The notes: generated from the letters alone by a model not told the origin. 64,000 nucleotides of DNA from Haloplanus natans DSM 17983 (GCF_000427685.1 NZ_KE386573.1:1472938-1536937), one strand, 5' to 3'; shown: positions 43,763 through 51,799, counted from the first letter of the stretch. Numbers and translations are program-made.

Positions 43763-44707
43763 TCAGTCGGCTCCGGGGCCGATCTCACTCCGGTCGGGCA
43801 GATCCAGCGCCTCGCGGAGGTCGTACTCCTCGCGTGTGACGATGTAGAGCACGTCTTCGACGATGGTGAGGAGTTCGGGGAGTTCCCGGACTACGAGGTA
43901 GGTGACGCCGACGAGGGCGACGACGGCCAGTACCTGACTGATCACCCGATCCGAGAGGTAAAAGGAGACCTTGTAGGGGTCGGTGCCGCCGAACAGAAAG
44001 AGCACCTCGTCGACGAACCACTGCATATACTGCTTGCCGAACATCAGCCCGATGAACGTCGTCCGGGCGATGTTGAGGACGTAGATGACCGGAACGGCGA
44101 TGGCGAGAGCACGGAGCTTCCGCCCCAGGGGCGCCTCGACGGCGGCGATCAGGCCGACGAAGATGGCGATGCTCCCCAGCCCCGTACAGGCGAGGATGAT
44201 CGAAAAGAGGATGATGTGCCCGCCGTCGGTGACGAATTTGAACGTGTTGAGATAGCCCTGGTCGCCCTCGACGAGCGTCGGGGTGTAGCCGAGCAGTTCC
44301 ATCGCCCACTCGGTCTGGGCCGTGGTGTGTGAGATGAGGACGTGACGGGGCGAGGGCAGCGAGAGGCCGCCGACCGTGAGCGCCGGAATCGTCTCGAAGG
44401 GGAGGTAGACGACGCCCATGACCGCGATGGCCCGCGAGAGGACGAACAACGAGTCACGGCCCCGATAGAGCAGGTAGCCGACGTACAGCGAGGCAGGGAC
44501 GGCCGCGAGCGAGAGAAACCCCTCGACGAAGCTCTTCTGGACGAACGCGAAGTGGGGGACGAGGGCGGCCCAGAAGGCCGCGAAGACGCCCCACGCCGAT
44601 ATCATCACCGTGCGTGCGTACTCGCTCTCTCGCCACCGGAGGAGCGTGCCGACGAGAAAGAGCGCGACGACGGCCCATGCCAGGGCGTCGGTGAGAGGGC
44701 CAGCCAT
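43763..44707 (-). CDS. artA: Archaeosortase A
   Basis: Membrane transpeptidase that removes the C-terminal PGF-CTERM signal of surface proteins such as the S-layer glycoprotein and links them to lipid. The 314-residue protein has about eight helices, the catalytic cysteine in IILACTGLGSIAIF, the arginine in VLNIARTTFIGLMFG and the second conserved basic residue in LSDRVISQV. The start at 44707 (MAGPLTDALAW) is preferred to one four codons upstream. No PGF-CTERM substrate is encoded in the window. Confidence 0.93.
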   Translation of the reverse strand: MAGPLTDALAWAVVALFLVGTLLRWRESEYARTVMISAWGVFAAFWAALVPHFAFVQKSFVEGFLSLAAVPASLYVGYLLYRGRDSLFVLSRAIAVMGVVYLPFETIPALTVGGLSLPSPRHVLISHTTAQTEWAMELLGYTPTLVEGDQGYLNTFKFVTDGGHIILFSIILACTGLGSIAIFVGLIAAVEAPLGRKLRALAIAVPVIYVLNIARTTFIGLMFGKQYMQWFVDEVLFLFGGTDPYKVSFYLSDRVISQVLAVVALVGVTYLVVRELPELLTIVEDVLYIVTREEYDLREALDLPDRSEIGPGAD

Positions 44708-44797
44708 TGACCGACACAACGGTCCCGACCGATAAATTCCTTGTCGTTCGTACTGTCGGCCGTGAGTCAGTAGCTCGAAGCGGGACGGCCGACGGTA

Positions 44798-45889
44798 TCA
44801 GCGCACGCTGATCGACACGTCGGACATGCCACCCATGAGGCCCCCGAAAGCCGTCTCGTATCCCTCGTGACGCGCGGTTTGGGGCTGTACGTCGACCGAG
44901 AGGGTGAGTCCGTCGCCCGACTCGACGCCGTCGACGACCGCGCCGTAGTGGTAGCCGAGCCCCGGATCGAGCGTCCGGTCGAAGGCGCCCTCGTACACCG
45001 TCTCGCCGTCGCGCGTGAGCGTGCCCGACAGCGCCATGGCCGGAATCACCATCCGGTTGTACTGGGTGCGCGCCGAGACGGCAAGGTAGGTGCCCTGCAG
45101 TGTCCCCGATCCCTCGCCTTCGATCCCCGCCGGCGGCGACTCCAGCGCGGTCACGACGAGGCGGGCGCCGTTGCTCGTCCCCGACCCCAGCACGGTCCCC
45201 GGGAGGTTGGACTCCAGCGGGGCGAAGGAGTCGGGCAGCACCTCCATCGGCATCGGTTCGACGGCGCCCGGCGTCGCCACCGCCTCGTCGAACTGCTCGA
45301 ACGACAGTTCGTTTTTCGCCGCCTCGCTGTACTCGAACGGGATTTCGACGGTCGCGGGCTCGGCGAAGCGCCCGGCGAACGCGCCGGTCCGTCGGGTCGA
45401 CACCGCGCCGACGCTCAGCCGGACGTCGTAGGTGCCGTCGCCGTCGAGGCCGAAGTTCGCGCCGTAATGAAAGCCCATCGGCTGGGAGAGCATGGGGTAG
45501 ATAGCCTCCTGGGAGACGAGCGAGCCGTCGCGGTACACTTCGAGCGAGAGCCCGGTGTCGGGGATGACCGTCATCGTCTCGGGGTCCCAGACGCTCGCCA
45601 TCAGGTGGACGGCGTCGTCGCTCTCTATTTTCGTCAGCGAGACGGAGTCGCCGTTGACGTTCCAGAATCGGTGGGGGTAGCTGTACATCAGCCCGACGGC
45701 GTAGTCGCCACCCGTGCCCGTCCCGATCATCGACATCCCCTCGACGTGGCTCGGGTGGTAGATCCCGTCCGGGCGGTTCTCGGGAACCGGTGGGACACCG
45801 GCCGCCCGCGTCTCGATCAGGCTGGAACAGCCGGCGAGCGAGAGCGACCCTGCGAGGGCGCCCGTCCGAAGCAGTGCACGGCGCTTCAT
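44798..45889 (-). CDS. Iron-transport-type (Tp34/P19-like) lipoprotein
   Basis: A 363-residue lipoprotein: KRRALLRTGALAGSLSLAGC gives a Tat-like signal with lipobox LAGC. The first domain contains YHPSHVEGMSMIG, VGLMYSYPHRFW, HLMASVWD and SQPMGFHYGANFGLDGDGTYDVRLSVG, the Met/His-rich pattern of periplasmic iron (or copper) carriers of the Tp34/P19 family; a second similar beta domain follows with LGYHYGAVVDGV. The next gene on the strand encodes a DyP-like protein, so the pair resembles parts of an EfeO/EfeB-type iron uptake system without a permease next to it. Confidence 0.8.
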   Translation of the reverse strand: MKRRALLRTGALAGSLSLAGCSSLIETRAAGVPPVPENRPDGIYHPSHVEGMSMIGTGTGGDYAVGLMYSYPHRFWNVNGDSVSLTKIESDDAVHLMASVWDPETMTVIPDTGLSLEVYRDGSLVSQEAIYPMLSQPMGFHYGANFGLDGDGTYDVRLSVGAVSTRRTGAFAGRFAEPATVEIPFEYSEAAKNELSFEQFDEAVATPGAVEPMPMEVLPDSFAPLESNLPGTVLGSGTSNGARLVVTALESPPAGIEGEGSGTLQGTYLAVSARTQYNRMVIPAMALSGTLTRDGETVYEGAFDRTLDPGLGYHYGAVVDGVESGDGLTLSVDVQPQTARHEGYETAFGGLMGGMSDVSISVR

Positions 45890-45943
45890 ACCCCGGCTCG
45901 GGGCTCGCGGTCAAAACCGATTCTGGTCCGGTCGTCGAACGGG

Positions 45944-47239
45944 CTACCCGGGACGGGGAGTCGGGAGGACCCGATGGCGCCGCGGCGGGACGAGGAAGTT
46001 CCCCCGCCGGCGCACGAAGATGTACTCCAGAATCCCGTTGTTGACCCGCTGTCGAACCGCAGGCGTCACCGCAGTCAGGTCCGTCCCGTTCATCGCTCGG
46101 CGGACCGCCTCGAACTCCGAGATGTGCCGCTGGAGGGAGGGGAAGTGGAGACTCGCCACCTTCTGATCCGACCCGATGTCGTCGGTCGACTCGAAGTGAC
46201 GGCGCAACAGGCGGACGTTGCCGTCGGCGTCCCGGTTCGCTCGCGCGGCCTTCTGGGCGTGGCCTACCCGACCGTACTCCCGGGCATCGGCCTCGATGTC
46301 GTCGACGAACTGATCGATCCCGCTCTCGGAGCCGAGGTTGTCGCCGACACCCTTGACCAACCCCTCCGCGGCGTGGCCGGGGCTGAACATCTCCATCACG
46401 CGCTCCTCGTGGGACTGCTCGTCGTACCAGTCGGCGAGTCGCTGCCGGAGGTTGGCGATGACTTTCGTCGTCCCGCCGGCGAAGGGCCCGTCGTCGATGG
46501 TGACGTAGTCCTCGGTGGCCTGGTTCCCGCGGAAGCCGGCCGCAAAGCCCATAAACAGCGGCGACGCCTCCGGGACGGGCTTCGAATCGGGGATGCCCGC
46601 CGCGTCCTGGTGCTGGGCCGGTAACCCCGCGCCGACGAAGCCGGTCCGCCGCGAGTCGACGGTCAGTGCGTCGGTCAGCGGCGGCACCGTGACGCCGTTG
46701 GCGTCCGCCCGTTCCCCGCGCAGCGCGCGGTCGGCTTCGAGGACGGCGTCGGCACGGTCGCTTGCCAGATGGAGCACTGCGTCTTGACGGTCGAAAGTCG
46801 GGGATTCGAACGGTGAGAGCGCCCGCGGCTCGGGGAGGTCGACCCCGTCGGGGAGCGACTCTTCGAAGCGGTCGAAGTACGCCGGGGAGTAGGCGATGGA
46901 GTAAAGTAGCCCCTCGTGGCTCCACGCGTACGCCCGGTCCAGCGCGTCGAGCGTCGCGGCGAGGGCGTCCCGGTCGTCAGCCGACGGTGGCCCGTCGGCG
47001 TCGAGGGTGAGATAGAGCAGGATCTGGTGACTCGGCAACTGCGAGTTGCCGTGCTCGTCGTGGCGGACGTACTCGCGCCAGGCGTGCTGTCGGGTGGGTT
47101 TGTCGTTCGGGTCGCCGGCCGGGACCGGCTCGTCGCTCGTCCGGTCGAGACAGGCACTCAGCGCGCTCGCCCCACCGAGCGCGACGGCGGCTTTCAGTAC
47201 GGCACGGCGCGAACGGTCGATGTCGCCGTCGAGCGGCAT
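45944..47239 (-). CDS. Tat-exported DyP-peroxidase-like protein
   Basis: A 431-residue protein with a Tat start SRRAVLKAAVALGGASALSA and a Cys after it (SACLDR). The later part resembles dye-decolorising peroxidases/EfeB: FMGFAAGFRGNQATEDYVTI at the GFxDG position, GGTTKVIANLRQRLADWYDE, GHAQKAARANRD at the heme-ligand position and a final ASLHFPSLQRHISEFEAVRR. The usual GxxDG acid is not evident and QKAAR replaces the HxxxxNPR form, so peroxidase activity is doubtful. The location next to a Tp34-like lipoprotein supports an iron-related function. Confidence 0.7.
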   Translation of the reverse strand: MPLDGDIDRSRRAVLKAAVALGGASALSACLDRTSDEPVPAGDPNDKPTRQHAWREYVRHDEHGNSQLPSHQILLYLTLDADGPPSADDRDALAATLDALDRAYAWSHEGLLYSIAYSPAYFDRFEESLPDGVDLPEPRALSPFESPTFDRQDAVLHLASDRADAVLEADRALRGERADANGVTVPPLTDALTVDSRRTGFVGAGLPAQHQDAAGIPDSKPVPEASPLFMGFAAGFRGNQATEDYVTIDDGPFAGGTTKVIANLRQRLADWYDEQSHEERVMEMFSPGHAAEGLVKGVGDNLGSESGIDQFVDDIEADAREYGRVGHAQKAARANRDADGNVRLLRRHFESTDDIGSDQKVASLHFPSLQRHISEFEAVRRAMNGTDLTAVTPAVRQRVNNGILEYIFVRRRGNFLVPPRRHRVLPTPRPG

Positions 47240-47295
47240 TTCCCGGCTCTTGGACCCTCGAAGTCAAGCGGGTTGTGGTTCGGCTCTCGAACCAC

Positions 47296-47808
47296 TCACT
47301 CGGTCACGAGGCTATCGACCAGGCGGGTGAAGCGATCGACCAGCCGCTCGGGAACCGACGGCTCGACCAGCCGGAGCAGTTCGGCGGTGTCGTCCGGGCG
47401 GGCGAGCGCGAGGGTCACGCGGCGGCGCTCGTCGCGCCGTTTCTCGACGAGGTTCTGCTCGATCAGGTGGTCGAGATGCCACTCCAGCGTGCTTCGGGCG
47501 ATGCCGAGGTCGTCAGCGACGGGCGTGGGCGCGCTCGGACCCTCCTCGACCAGGTAGAGCAACACGTCACGGGCCGTCTCGCGGCGCAACACTGCAACGG
47601 CGCCGCGTTCCCAGTCGTCGTACTCCGGCGTGAAGTAGTGGGTCCGACCGTACAGCGACTCGGAAACCACGTCGTCCGCACGCCGGAGTTTCTTGAGGTG
47701 GTACTGGAGCTGTCCGGTCGCGAGGTCGAGTTCGCGGGCGAGTTGGTTGAAGTGGATGCCCGGGTGCTCCGAGACGTGTCGGTGGATGCGCTCGCGCTGG
47801 GCCGTCAC
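47296..47808 (-). CDS. Two-winged-helix transcription regulator
   Basis: A 170-residue regulator with two tandem winged helices: GIHFNQLARELDLATGQLQY then HLKKLRRADDVVSESLYGRT, and APTPVADDLGIARSTLEWHL then DHLIEQNLVEKRRDERRRVT. This is a common haloarchaeal design. GTG start overlaps the stop of the membrane protein gene upstream in GTGA, so the membrane protein and regulator are made together. Targets unknown. Confidence 0.85.
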   Translation of the reverse strand: MTAQRERIHRHVSEHPGIHFNQLARELDLATGQLQYHLKKLRRADDVVSESLYGRTHYFTPEYDDWERGAVAVLRRETARDVLLYLVEEGPSAPTPVADDLGIARSTLEWHLDHLIEQNLVEKRRDERRRVTLALARPDDTAELLRLVEPSVPERLVDRFTRLVDSLVTE

Positions 47809-48131
47809 GACGCCGGCACCTCCCGTCGAACGGTCCGGGCGTAGTACACCGCGGCGACGACGAGGGCGACGAGCACCACGTCGAGGCCGTGTTCGAAGAA
47901 GTGGTGGTTGGTCGGGGAGAGCATCCCGAGCGCGCTGACACCCACCACGGCCGAGCGTCCGAGCAGCGCTGCGAAGGCGGCGACGAGCAGGAAGTACGGG
48001 CGCGAGCGCCGCCGGACGAAGGCGGCGAACGCGAGCCCGAGCAACACTGCCGTCCCCAGTGCGGCGAGGCTCACGACGGCGAGCAAGCCCAGCGATGTCA
48101 CGCCGACGACGGCGTGTAGCGGAACGATCAT
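47805..48131 (-). CDS. Three-helix membrane protein (DUF7471-like)
   Basis: A 108-residue protein with three hydrophobic helices, HAVVGVTSLGLLAVVSLAALG, RRRSRPYFLLVAAF and HHFFEHGLDVVLVALVVAAVYY. The His residues in HH...EH could contact metal or heme. Partner of the downstream winged-helix regulator by translational coupling; such pairs suggest a membrane sensor and its regulator, an inference. Confidence 0.75.
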   Translation of the reverse strand: MIVPLHAVVGVTSLGLLAVVSLAALGTAVLLGLAFAAFVRRRSRPYFLLVAAFAALLGRSAVVGVSALGMLSPTNHHFFEHGLDVVLVALVVAAVYYARTVRREVPAS

Positions 48132-48247
48132 ACGCGGCGTTCGTGGGCAGCGTACCTGAACGCTTCGGCGACGTGGCCGTCACTCGGCACCTGGCGTCGA
48201 GAGAAGTTGTGCGTGGGTGATGTCCTGGAAGGGAATCACCTGCATCT

Positions 48248-48301
48248 TCCGGCGCTCACGTTCGTTCGCGCCGATGCGATGCGTGGGACCGGATTTGAAC
48301 C
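48248..48301. repeat. 54-bp duplicate of the tRNA-Leu 3' end
   Basis: 48248-48301 equals 48352-48405 at 53 of 54 positions (only 48270 G versus 48374 A). The second copy covers the T-loop, acceptor strand and discriminator of tRNA-Leu (48384-48405) plus 32 bp beyond the tRNA 3' end. The first copy carries the same 22 tRNA bases but no rest of the tRNA. Offset 104 bp. Confidence 0.9.
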
Positions 48302-48383
48302 ACGGTCGAACGCTCGTGCGTTCTCCCTGATTCGAACCCTGCCGTGCACCGTCCGGCGCTCACGTTCGTTCGCACCGATGCGA

Positions 48384-48468
48384 TGCGTGGGACCGGATTT
48401 GAACCGGCGGACCTCTACAGGACAGCGCCCTCAACGCTGCGCCGTTGGCCTGGCTTGGCTACCCACGC
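48384..48468 (-). tRNA. tRNA-Leu(GAG)
   Basis: On the minus strand the 85-nt sequence starts GCGTGGGTAGCCAAGCCAGG and ends with T-arm CGGTTCAAATCCG and acceptor CCCACGC plus A. The acceptor stem GCGTGGG/CCCACGC pairs fully, the anticodon stem CAGCG/CGCTG holds loop TTGAGGG with anticodon GAG, and the long variable arm (TCCTGTAGAGGTCC) is class II, as for leucine. No intron. It reads CUC and CUU codons. CCA is not encoded. Confidence 0.95.
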
Positions 48469-48553
48469 TCGCGGGGGTTTTCTTGTACGCACTCATTCGT
48501 TGACGGGGGTATTTGAAATGGCTTTCCTTTTCCCCGCCGTCGATCACGTGGTC

Positions 48554-48580
48554 TGATACGGATTATAACGAACCGTATGA
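48554..48580. repeat. Short palindrome related to the 82-bp repeat (copy K)
   Basis: TGATACGGATTATAACGAAC followed by CGTATGA: ATACGG (48556-48561) pairs with CCGTAT (48573-48578). The first 13 bases are identical to copy E at 31786. Here no stop codon of an annotated gene is used; it lies 70 nt before the DUF420 gene. Confidence 0.5.
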
Positions 48581-48652
48581 CACGGTGTGGGCACCGATCG
48601 GGTGTCGGTTAGACTCGCCGTTGTTTTGTGGATCGCCCGCCGAGAGTGAGGT

Positions 48653-49213
48653 ATGCTCCCCGACACACGCAACCGTGTCCCGGAACTCACGGCCGTCCTC
48701 TCGCTCGTGTCGCTGGCGCTCGTGTTCGGCGCGGCCCTCGGCGCCGTCCCGCGTGGCGCCATCCCGCGTGCGCCCGACGCGGTACTGTCGGCCATCCCCC
48801 ACGTCAACGCCGTCATCAGCACGCTCGCCGTCGTGACCATCCTGGCCGGCGTCGTCTTCGCCCGCCGACGCGAGTTCGACAAACACCGCGTCATGATGCT
48901 CTCGTCCGCCGCGCTCTTTGCCGTCTTCCTCGTCCTCTATCTCTACAAGGTGGCGCTCGAAGGGCCGGCCGAGTTCCCCGGCCCCGACGCGATCTACCGG
49001 CAAGTGTACCTCCCGCTTCTCGCCATCCACATACTCCTCGCTATCGTCTGTCTCCCCCTCCTCTACTACGTGTTGTTGCTGGCGGCGACCCGCCCCGTCT
49101 CGGCGCTCGTCGACACCGCCCACGCCCGCGTGGGGCGGGTGGCGGCGAGCCTCTGGGTGATCTCTTTCGTCCTCGGAAATGTGGTCTACGCGCTGTTGTA
49201 CGTGGTGTACTAG
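48653..49213 (+). CDS. DUF420 membrane protein
   Basis: A 186-residue protein with five to six membrane helices: HVNAVISTLAVVTILAGVVF, RREFDKHRVMMLSSAALFAV, and HILLAIVCLPLLYYVLLLAA. The conserved His residues in IPHVNA, DKHRVMM and AIHILLA are typical of DUF420, a family with heme-copper-oxidase-like neighbourhoods. It opens the group of genes around nitrite reductase, so a role in copper or heme assembly is possible. Its end overlaps the convergent gene by 4 nt. Confidence 0.85.
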   Translation: MLPDTRNRVPELTAVLSLVSLALVFGAALGAVPRGAIPRAPDAVLSAIPHVNAVISTLAVVTILAGVVFARRREFDKHRVMMLSSAALFAVFLVLYLYKVALEGPAEFPGPDAIYRQVYLPLLAIHILLAIVCLPLLYYVLLLAATRPVSALVDTAHARVGRVAASLWVISFVLGNVVYALLYVVY

Positions 49214-49485
49214 TCGGCGTACAGGGAGTAGACGATGACTCCGAAGCCGACGAGGGTGAGCGCGCTTTCGATAACCACCGACTGCGCGAGCGATAGCGAC
49301 GTGAACTGGTGGCCAACGCCCGCGAGGAGAGCGCCGACGGTGACCAGTCCGAAGCCGATAGCGAGCGCCCGGAGCGACCGCGCCCCGGTCCGTCGGTGTG
49401 CCTTGAACGAAAGGAAGGTGATGAGACTCCCCAGAAAGAGCGTCCCGGTCTTAACCGCGACGAGAGCGATGTCGAGGTGACTCAT
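49210..49485 (-). CDS. Small membrane protein (DUF7521-like)
   Basis: A 91-residue protein with three hydrophobic helices and the basic loop SFKAHRRTGARSLRA. It begins 4 nt inside the end of the regulator gene upstream, giving a regulator-membrane pair like the one at 47296-48131 in reversed order. Family common in haloarchaea near winged-helix genes; function unknown. Confidence 0.75.
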   Translation of the reverse strand: MSHLDIALVAVKTGTLFLGSLITFLSFKAHRRTGARSLRALAIGFGLVTVGALLAGVGHQFTSLSLAQSVVIESALTLVGFGVIVYSLYAD

Positions 49486-49859
49486 GTCTCCTTGCGCACC
49501 TCCCCCCACAGCGACGCGAGTCGTTCGTCCGCGCTCCGGGCCGGACGGCCGACCGACACGTCCAGGCTTCCCTCCTCGGTCAGTCCGATTTCGACCTGCT
49601 CGAAGTCGACCCGATACCGGGTCGCGTGGTGACCGTCGGATCGGATCTCCGTGCCCTCCGCGAGCAGCGACGCCTCCGTCAGTAGGTCCAGTTTTCGGTA
49701 GGTCGTAGACATGGGAATCTCACACTCCTCCGACACCTCGCTCGCCGTCATCGGTTCGTCGAGGTGCTGGATAATGGTCCGGCAGTCGGGGTCGTCGAGC
49801 GCGTCGAGAACCGACTGCAGGTCGGGCGGATCGTCGCCCGACAACGGATCGCGCACCAT
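49482..49859 (-). CDS. Winged-helix (ArsR-like) transcription regulator
   Basis: A 125-residue regulator: LQSVLDALDDPDCRTIIQHL, EPMTASEVSEECEIPMSTTYRKLDLLTEASL. The Cys residues in DPDCRT and SEECEI could sense redox or metal, a weak hint. The start at 49859 is preferred to 49883. It is divergent from the beta-grasp gene at 49984, with the CGAA-N4-TTCG site between them, so it may be regulated by that site or control the same promoter. Confidence 0.85.
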   Translation of the reverse strand: MVRDPLSGDDPPDLQSVLDALDDPDCRTIIQHLDEPMTASEVSEECEIPMSTTYRKLDLLTEASLLAEGTEIRSDGHHATRYRVDFEQVEIGLTEEGSLDVSVGRPARSADERLASLWGEVRKET

Positions 49860-49930
49860 ACGCCACCTCACCGAGGCAGTCACTTATACTACGCGTTGGC
49901 GAGTTCTGCGGCCGGACGCTCGTCGGGGAC

Positions 49931-49942
49931 CGAACATGTTCG
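49931..49942. promoter_or_regulatory. CGAA-N4-TTCG operator (NarO-like)
   Basis: CGAACATGTTCG is a perfect inverted repeat matching the CGAA-N4-TTCG motif reported for the haloarchaeal anaerobic regulator NarO. It ends just before ACATAGCTTTTCGG, a TATA-like box whose spacing to the ATG at 49984 (about 30 nt) fits a leaderless start. Placement directly upstream of TATA is that expected for an activator. Confidence 0.6.
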
Positions 49943-49983
49943 CACATAGCTTTTCGGATGATCCCGGCCTATCGTAAGATGTC

Positions 49984-50388
49984 ATGAGCACGACAGCCGA
50001 ATCCGAATCCACGACCGACAGGACGACCACGACGGTCCATCTGCGCGCGACGGGACACGTCCGGGACGCGATGGAGCAGCCCCACCAGGAGTTCACGTTC
50101 GAGGGCGACACCCTGCGTGATCTCCTTGAAGCTTTTTTCGAGGAGCGACCGGATCTCGCGGAGATGCTGATCGCCGAGACGGAGGCGGAGGCGACGACCG
50201 ACGGGTGGGCCAAACCCCCCGAGAACCTGCCCGGCACCTGGCACAAGAACCCCGAGGGCGAACAGACGAAACCCTACGCTCGGGTGTTGGTCAACGGGAA
50301 GTTCAACGAAGTCCTCGACGGCTTCGACACGAAAATCGATGACGGCGACCGCGTGAGCTTCGTCTATCCTTTCATTTTCTGTTGCTGA
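49984..50388 (+). CDS. Beta-grasp (MoaD/ThiS-like) protein ending Phe-Cys-Cys
   Basis: A 134-residue protein with a Thr-rich start, then TVHLRATGHVRDAMEQPHQE, EFTFEGDTLRDLLEAFFEERPDLAEML, an insert of about 35 residues with WAKPPENLPGTWHKNPEGE, then YARVLVNGKFNEVLDGFDTKIDDGDRVSFVYPFIFCC. The YARVLVNG and DGDRVSFVYPF parts are the MoaD/ThiS fold, but the C-terminal Gly-Gly used for thiocarboxylate formation is replaced by Cys-Cys. It lies between a NarO-like site and nirK, so it may handle copper or sulfur for denitrification enzymes. The TGA starts TGATACTG. Confidence 0.8.
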   Translation: MSTTAESESTTDRTTTTVHLRATGHVRDAMEQPHQEFTFEGDTLRDLLEAFFEERPDLAEMLIAETEAEATTDGWAKPPENLPGTWHKNPEGEQTKPYARVLVNGKFNEVLDGFDTKIDDGDRVSFVYPFIFCC

Positions 50389-50538
50389 TACTGTCGGCTG
50401 TTGGCCGACCGAGCCTCGTCTCCTCGGGGTGGCGAGCCGTTCGAAACAGTCCGAGACGACCCGCCGGTCGGACCGCGTGCTATCGATCCCTCCGTCGGCC
50501 GTGGGCTTTCGGTCCGGTTTCGCTTTTTACGTGTCACT

Positions 50539-50550
50539 CGAACCAGTTCG
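50539..50550. promoter_or_regulatory. Second CGAA-N4-TTCG site, upstream of nirK
   Basis: CGAACCAGTTCG matches the NarO motif. It lies 80-91 nt before the nirK ATG, just after a TATA-like CGCTTTTTACG (50521-50531). In that position it would overlap the start region of that promoter, so either a downstream promoter (for example around TTCATACGG at 50587) is the regulated one or the site acts differently. Confidence 0.5.
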
Positions 50551-50629
50551 CCCTCGAAACCACCGCCAAGGAATCGGCTGGGCGGTTCATACGGCTCGCT
50601 CCCGACGATTCAGGTAGAGGTGACAGCCA

Positions 50630-51745
50630 ATGTTCGATACGACCCGACGCCGGGTGATGCAGGCACTCGGCATCGGTGGGACGGCGGCGGTGGCAGGGTG
50701 CAGCGTGGAGGCCCCGACGGCCTCTGAAACGACGACGGAGCGGCGACAGGTCGAGCAAACGTCGACGCCGACGGTCGACCAGGTGGCGGCCGATCCGACC
50801 GACATTCCCGATCCGATCGATCGGAGTCAGCCGACGACCCACGAGGTGACGCTCACGATGGAGGAGGTGACCGCCGAAATCGAGCCCGGAGTCACCTTCG
50901 ACTTCATGACCTTCGGCGGTCAGGTCCCCGGCCCGATGATCCGCGTTCGGCAGGGCGACACGGTCGATCTGACCGTCGAGAACTCCGAGGGGAACGCCCT
51001 CCCACACAACGTGGACCTTCACGCCGTCTACGGAACCGGCGGCGGGTCCGTGGCGACGACTGCCGCGCCCGGGCAGCAAAACGCCATGACGTTTCAGGCG
51101 ACCTATCCGGGCGCGTTCATCTACCACTGTGCCGTGCCGAACCTCGATATGCACATCAGTGCCGGTATGTTCGGCATGATCCTCGTCGAGCCGAAAGGCG
51201 GGTTGCCGGCGGTGGACCGCGAACTCTACTTCGGCCAACACGAGGTGTACACCGACGGCGAAGTCGGTCAAGAGGGTAAGCACAGCTTCGACATCGAATC
51301 GATGAAAAACGAGAACCCGACGTACGTCCTCCTGAACGGGGAGAAGTACGCGTGGGCGGCTGCCAACCGCGGTCCCCTCGAAGTCCAGCAGGGCGACCGC
51401 GTCCGGGTGTTCATGGTCGACGGCGGCCCGAACTACTCCAGCAACTTCCACCCCATCGGCAACGTCTGGAAGCGGGCCTACCGCGACGGCGGCGTTCCCG
51501 AGGACGGGGACTTCGACGCCTACGCCGACAAGAACATCCAGACGGTGAAGGTGCCGCCGGGAAGCTGCATGATCGGCGAGATGGACACGCCGGTCCCCGA
51601 GCGGATCAAACTCGTCGACCACGCGCTCAGCCGCGTCGCGCGGCGGGGGATGCTCGCCGAAGTCGACGTCCTCGGCGAGGAGCGCGAGGAAATCTTCGAC
51701 CCCGACGCCGGCGGAACGAGTCACGAGGGGCCGCAGTACGCCTGA
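50630..51745 (+). CDS. nirK: Copper-containing nitrite reductase NirK
   Basis: Reduces nitrite to nitric oxide outside the membrane. The 371-residue protein has a Tat-type lipoprotein start TRRRVMQALGIGGTAAVAGC, then two cupredoxin domains: LPHNVDLHAVYG, AFIYHCAVPNLDMHISAGMFGMILVEP (type 1 copper His, Cys, His, Met and type 2 His) and the second domain with SSNFHPIGNVWKRA supplying the type 2 His. KGGLPAVDRELYFGQHEVYT links the domains. Length matches haloarchaeal NirK. No nor or nos genes are in the window. Confidence 0.95.
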   Translation: MFDTTRRRVMQALGIGGTAAVAGCSVEAPTASETTTERRQVEQTSTPTVDQVAADPTDIPDPIDRSQPTTHEVTLTMEEVTAEIEPGVTFDFMTFGGQVPGPMIRVRQGDTVDLTVENSEGNALPHNVDLHAVYGTGGGSVATTAAPGQQNAMTFQATYPGAFIYHCAVPNLDMHISAGMFGMILVEPKGGLPAVDRELYFGQHEVYTDGEVGQEGKHSFDIESMKNENPTYVLLNGEKYAWAAANRGPLEVQQGDRVRVFMVDGGPNYSSNFHPIGNVWKRAYRDGGVPEDGDFDAYADKNIQTVKVPPGSCMIGEMDTPVPERIKLVDHALSRVARRGMLAEVDVLGEEREEIFDPDAGGTSHEGPQYA

Positions 51746-51799
51746 TCGGTCGGTCGGCGTTCCCGGCCCGTTATGTTCGTGGGCGCCGAGGGTTCGGGC

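Noticed and set aside
48302-48351. Second tRNA-like element (GGTTCGAATCAGG-type T-loop on the minus strand)
   Set aside because: The bases flanking the loop do not form a T-stem and no acceptor or anticodon arms can be drawn.
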